Part shown: one piece after another, positions 22,680-24,714 of the stretch
Position numbering within the stretch: the first letter of the stretch is position 1
Layout: each line of letters starts with the position of its first letter
From: CAZJBH01 sp964544485
GTDB lineage: Bacteria; Patescibacteriota; Minisyncoccia; Portnoybacterales; UBA2143
DNA length: 24,714 nt
NCBI GenBank assembly: GCA_964544485.1
Contig: CAZJBH010000007.1
Location: 1 to 24,714, forward strand
Direction of reading: 5' to 3'
Notes under the pieces: model-generated
Told to the model about the DNA's origin: nothing
Databases searched by the model: none
What the model saw: only the letters and a program-made list of their open reading frames with translations
Program-made: the position numbers and the translations under genes

Positions 22680-23657
22680 TTAAAATTGTTTTAAAAACCT
22701 TAAATCCCCGCTGTAAAACAATCTAATATCATCTATCTTATACTTTAACATAGCTAACCTGTCTAATCCGATTCCGAAAGCAAATCCCTGATATTTATTC
22801 GGCTGATGACCAACTGCTTTAAAGACATTCTGATGAACCATGCCTGCTCCCATAATCTCCATCCATTTGCCTTGCTTCTGTTTCATATCCACTTCAAAGC
22901 TCGGTTCAGTAAAAGGGAAATAGCTTGGCCGCAATCTCATTTCAACATTTTGGCCAAAATATCTTTTTAAAAAAGCCTCAATCACTCCTTTAAAATCAAC
23001 TACTGAAATATTTTTATCAACCATTAATCCTTCTACTTGATAAAACTGGACATCATGGCTCGCATCAGTTGCTTCATGTCGAAAACATCTTCCTGGGACA
23101 ATTACTCGCAAAGGAGGATTATTCTTTTCCATATATCGAGCCTGCATTGGCGAAGTATGAGTTCTCAAAAGTTTTCCGTTCTTCAGCCAAAAAGTATCCC
23201 ATTCATCCCGAGCCGGGTGATCTTTAGGAATATTTAAAACATCAAAATTATAATGTTCGGTTTCTATTTCCGGACCCTCTAATAGAGTAAAGCCCATTGA
23301 TTGAAAAACTTTTTCCATTTCTTGTTGAACCAGAGTAATTGGGTGCAAGTGGCCTTGAGCAGGTTTTTGCCCCGGCGCAGTTACATCAATCCAATCCTTA
23401 TTTCCCGCTTTAATCCCCTGAGTCTGCATTTTTTTATGTTTTTGCTTAAAAAGCTCTTCTAACTCCTGCTTTAATTGATTTGCTTGCTTGCCAATTTGCT
23501 TGCGTTCTTTTTCCGGCAAATCTTTTAAAGATCGCAAAACCTGGGTTAGCTCTCCCTTTTTGCCTAAATATTGTTTATAGAGTAAGTTAAAATCAGCCAA
23601 ATTATCGGCTTTTTCTATTTGCTGAATAGCATTTTGTTTAATTTGAGATAATTCCAT
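22680..23657 (-). CDS. pheS: Phenylalanyl-tRNA synthetase alpha subunit
   Basis: 325 residues, normal length. The N-terminal coiled coil is followed by the class II catalytic core: LHPITLVQQEMEKVF (motif 1 region), FRHEATDASHDVQFYQVEG (motif 2), YFPFTEPSFEVD, and FAFGIGLDRLAMLKY (motif 3). It forms Phe-AMP and charges tRNA-Phe in an alpha2beta2 complex. The ATG follows the upstream membrane gene by 1 nt, with no ribosome site, suggesting coupled translation. Confidence 0.97.
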   Translation of the reverse strand: MELSQIKQNAIQQIEKADNLADFNLLYKQYLGKKGELTQVLRSLKDLPEKERKQIGKQANQLKQELEELFKQKHKKMQTQGIKAGNKDWIDVTAPGQKPAQGHLHPITLVQQEMEKVFQSMGFTLLEGPEIETEHYNFDVLNIPKDHPARDEWDTFWLKNGKLLRTHTSPMQARYMEKNNPPLRVIVPGRCFRHEATDASHDVQFYQVEGLMVDKNISVVDFKGVIEAFLKRYFGQNVEMRLRPSYFPFTEPSFEVDMKQKQGKWMEIMGAGMVHQNVFKAVGHQPNKYQGFAFGIGLDRLAMLKYKIDDIRLFYSGDLRFLKQF

Positions 23658-23658
23658 A

Positions 23659-24048
23659 CTATTTTACTCGGCCAGCCCAATACCATTCTATCAAACCAAT
23701 CACCGCAACCAGGCCTAATAAATTCCACCAGGTCCGCAATCCCTGGCTTTGTAATAATAAAAGTATAATTAATAAAAAAGATAATAGAATTGCTTGGCGA
23801 AAGGATATTCTTAAATGATAGATTACTTGCTTTTGAGAAACTCTTTTGCTGCCGCGAATTAAACGCCTGATTAAAAATCCAATTAAAGTGAATAATCCAG
23901 CTAGATTGATAAAAAGAAAGAGATAAAATAGGAATAAAATCCAAAAGCTTATTTCAAAAGGATTACAGAAAATCAAAATAGCCGCGCTCCCTCCTCCGGC
24001 TAATAGAGTAATAAAAACAAAAACTGTTAACCAACCAGCTAATTGCAT
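23659..24048 (-). CDS. Unknown four-helix membrane protein upstream of pheS
   Basis: 129 residues with hydrophobic segments near 5-28, 33-60, 86-103 and 106-124, separated by a basic loop (RRLIRGSKRVSQKQ), so the loop is probably cytoplasmic. I do not recognise a functional family. It is the first gene of the pheS-pheT-gyrB transcript; the predicted promoter would start RNA about 7 nt before its ATG. An overlapping ORF in another frame (23615-23944) is a shadow. Confidence 0.75.
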   Translation of the reverse strand: MQLAGWLTVFVFITLLAGGGSAAILIFCNPFEISFWILFLFYLFLFINLAGLFTLIGFLIRRLIRGSKRVSQKQVIYHLRISFRQAILLSFLLIILLLLQSQGLRTWWNLLGLVAVIGLIEWYWAGRVK

Positions 24049-24061
24049 ATTATTTATCTAT

Positions 24062-24090
24062 ATTTTACTACAAAGATAAAGACAAAACAA
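24062..24090 (-). promoter_or_regulatory. Promoter of the membrane protein-pheS-pheT-gyrB operon
   Basis: On the minus strand TTGTTT (24085-24090), a 17-bp spacer and TAAAAT (24062-24067). Divergent from the tRNA promoter. Confidence 0.6.
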
Positions 24091-24094
24091 GGTC

Positions 24095-24123
24095 TTGCCA
24101 TGTGTAAAATTATGGATTATAAT
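24095..24123 (+). promoter_or_regulatory. Promoter of the tRNA cluster
   Basis: TTGCCA (24095-24100), a 17-bp spacer and a perfect TATAAT (24118-24123), 16 nt before the first tRNA nucleotide. Confidence 0.85.
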
Positions 24124-24139
24124 ACGAGTTAATAGATAC

Positions 24140-24413
24140 CGCGGGGTGGAGCAGTGGCAGCTCGCGAGGCCCATAAAATATTTGTGGCCCTGAATGGAAA
24201 CATTCTGAGGAAAAATTCCCGAAATTGCTGGAAACTCCTGTAACTATTACAGGACAATCAGCAGCCAAGTCTTGATTTAAAATCAAGAAAGGTTCAGAGA
24301 CTATAATGGGAACTCCGAAATTTTTTGGAGATGGGATAGTCCATTCCATTCAGTAATGAATGGCTAATATATCAAGAACCTCGAGGTCGGCGGTTCGAGT
24401 CCGCCCCCCGCAA
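24140..24413 (+). tRNA. Initiator tRNA-fMet(CAT), interrupted by a group I intron
   Basis: Exons 24140-24174 and 24377-24413 join to a 72-nt tRNA. Initiator marks are clear: C1-A72 mismatch (CGCGGGG with CCCCGCA), D arm GAGC/GCTC, anticodon stem CGAGG/CCTCG, T arm GGCGG-TTCGAGT-CCGCC. The anticodon CAT is followed by AA. Position 33 reads C, not the nearly universal U. CCA is not encoded (next bases CAAG), so a CCA-adding enzyme is needed. The intron lies between U36 and A37. Confidence 0.93.
24175..24376 (+). ncRNA. Self-splicing group I intron (subgroup IC3-like) in the initiator tRNA
   Basis: 202 nt, no ORF. The core can be read directly. P1: exon ...CCAU pairs with GUGG (24184-24187), with the expected U-G pair at the 5' splice site. 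P2 is GAATG-GAAA-CATTC; P3 TTCCC (24216-24220) with GGGAA (24308-24312); P4 TGCTG with CAGCA; P5 TCCTGTAA/TTACAGGA; P6 TCTTGATT/AATCAAGA. P7 is GACTA (24299-24303) with TAGTC (24337-24341) inside the conserved TTCAGAGACTATAATGGG; P8 lies between; P9 is CCATTC/GAATGG. The intron ends in G, as required. The size resembles the small ribozymes of cyanobacterial and Azoarcus tRNA genes. Confidence 0.93.
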
Positions 24414-24443
24414 CAAGTTTTCCACAATTAAATAAATTTAAAT

Positions 24444-24520
24444 GCCGGGGTAGCTCAACTGGTTAGAGCGCCACACTCATAAGGTGGAAGTTGTGAGTTC
24501 AAGTCTCACCCCCGGTACCA
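24444..24520 (+). tRNA. tRNA with CAT anticodon: elongator Met or Ile2
   Basis: 77 nt including an encoded CCA. Acceptor GCCGGGG/CCCCGGT starts with a G1-U72 pair; D stem GCTC/GAGC; anticodon loop CTCATAA with one A31-G39 mismatch in the stem; T stem GTGAG/CTCAC. Elongator Met and lysidine-type Ile2 cannot be separated by eye. Confidence 0.92.
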
Positions 24521-24582
24521 GAATCCGCTCAAAATGGATACTGAATTTTCTATTCATTACAAAATTTGAAGAAAATTCATAT

Positions 24583-24658
24583 GGGGACGTAGCTTAGTCC
24601 GGTTTAAAGCGTCTGCCTGTCACGCAGAAGATCGTGGGTTCAAATCCCATCGTCCCCG
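24583..24658 (+). tRNA. tRNA-Asp(GTC)
   Basis: 76 nt. Acceptor GGGGACG/CGTCCCC, D stem GCTT/AAGC, anticodon stem TCTGC/GCAGA with loop CTGTCAC, T stem GTGGG/CCCAT (last pair G-T) and discriminator G73, the aspartate identity base. The next bases are CCG, so CCA is not encoded. Confidence 0.95.
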
Positions 24659-24714
24659 CCGATAAAAATTATAATATTAAATTAAAATATAGCTTGATTT
24701 ATTTTTCTTTTTAT

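Noticed and set aside
23615..23944. 109-codon minus-strand ORF
   Set aside because: Shadow in another frame of the four-helix membrane protein and the pheS start.
24110..24349. 79-codon minus-strand ORF
   Set aside because: It is antisense to the initiator tRNA and its group I intron; composition follows the ribozyme helices.

Overview
The window looks like part of a small AT-rich bacterial genome, most probably a member of the Candidate Phyla Radiation (Patescibacteria). The evidence is compact or divergent housekeeping proteins (a 693-residue PheT without its tRNA-binding OB domain, a 333-residue MiaB without TRAM, a 66-residue SecE), tight gene packing, A/T-rich codon use, and a group I intron inside a tRNA gene. 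UGA is used as a stop codon (tpiA, overlapping the pgk start), so the UGA=Gly code of Absconditabacteria/Gracilibacteria does not apply. No prophage, transposase, CRISPR array or defence locus is visible.

Layout. (1) 1-1386, minus strand: the N-terminal part of a polyprenyl-phosphate sugar transferase cut by the window edge, preceded by rnpB with a textbook promoter and terminator. (2) 1394-2487, plus strand: one unrecognised 328-residue protein with its own promoter, strong ribosome site and terminator. (3) 10179 down to 2496, minus strand: a probable eight-gene operon, family 2 glycosyltransferase - galT-like - DedA - tpiA - pgk - recJ - rnhA-like - HhH/Fe-S protein, closed by a terminator. 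It mixes sugar-nucleotide metabolism, lower glycolysis and DNA repair. (4) 10230-12300, plus strand: miaB and miaA (hypermodification of tRNA A37), separated by an unusual 146-bp inverted-repeat element bounded by TA dinucleotides. (5) 12735-12320, minus strand: a promoter, a possible 21-codon leader ORF, an intrinsic terminator and a small Cys-rich protein, arranged like an attenuated gene. (6) 16256-12756, minus strand: glyA-folD-gatB (one-carbon metabolism plus tRNA amidation). (7) 24090 down to about 16291, minus strand: membrane protein - pheS - pheT - gyrB - hairpin - secE - nusG - rplK - 40-residue basic ORF - half-PnuC membrane protein - dCMP deaminase, followed by a zinc-ribbon-like open frame in another frame. 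(8) 24095-24658, plus strand: a tRNA cluster of initiator Met (with a 202-nt group I intron in the anticodon loop), a second CAT tRNA and tRNA-Asp(GTC).

Most genes are routine translation, replication, glycolysis and folate functions. The non-routine material is small: the intron-bearing initiator tRNA that would mature with C33, the foldback element between miaB and miaA, the out-of-frame zinc ribbon behind the deaminase, two places where a promoter is followed at once by a terminator-like hairpin, and two small proteins of unknown role. Calls rest on reading the sequence and translations by eye. No database search or folding program was run.
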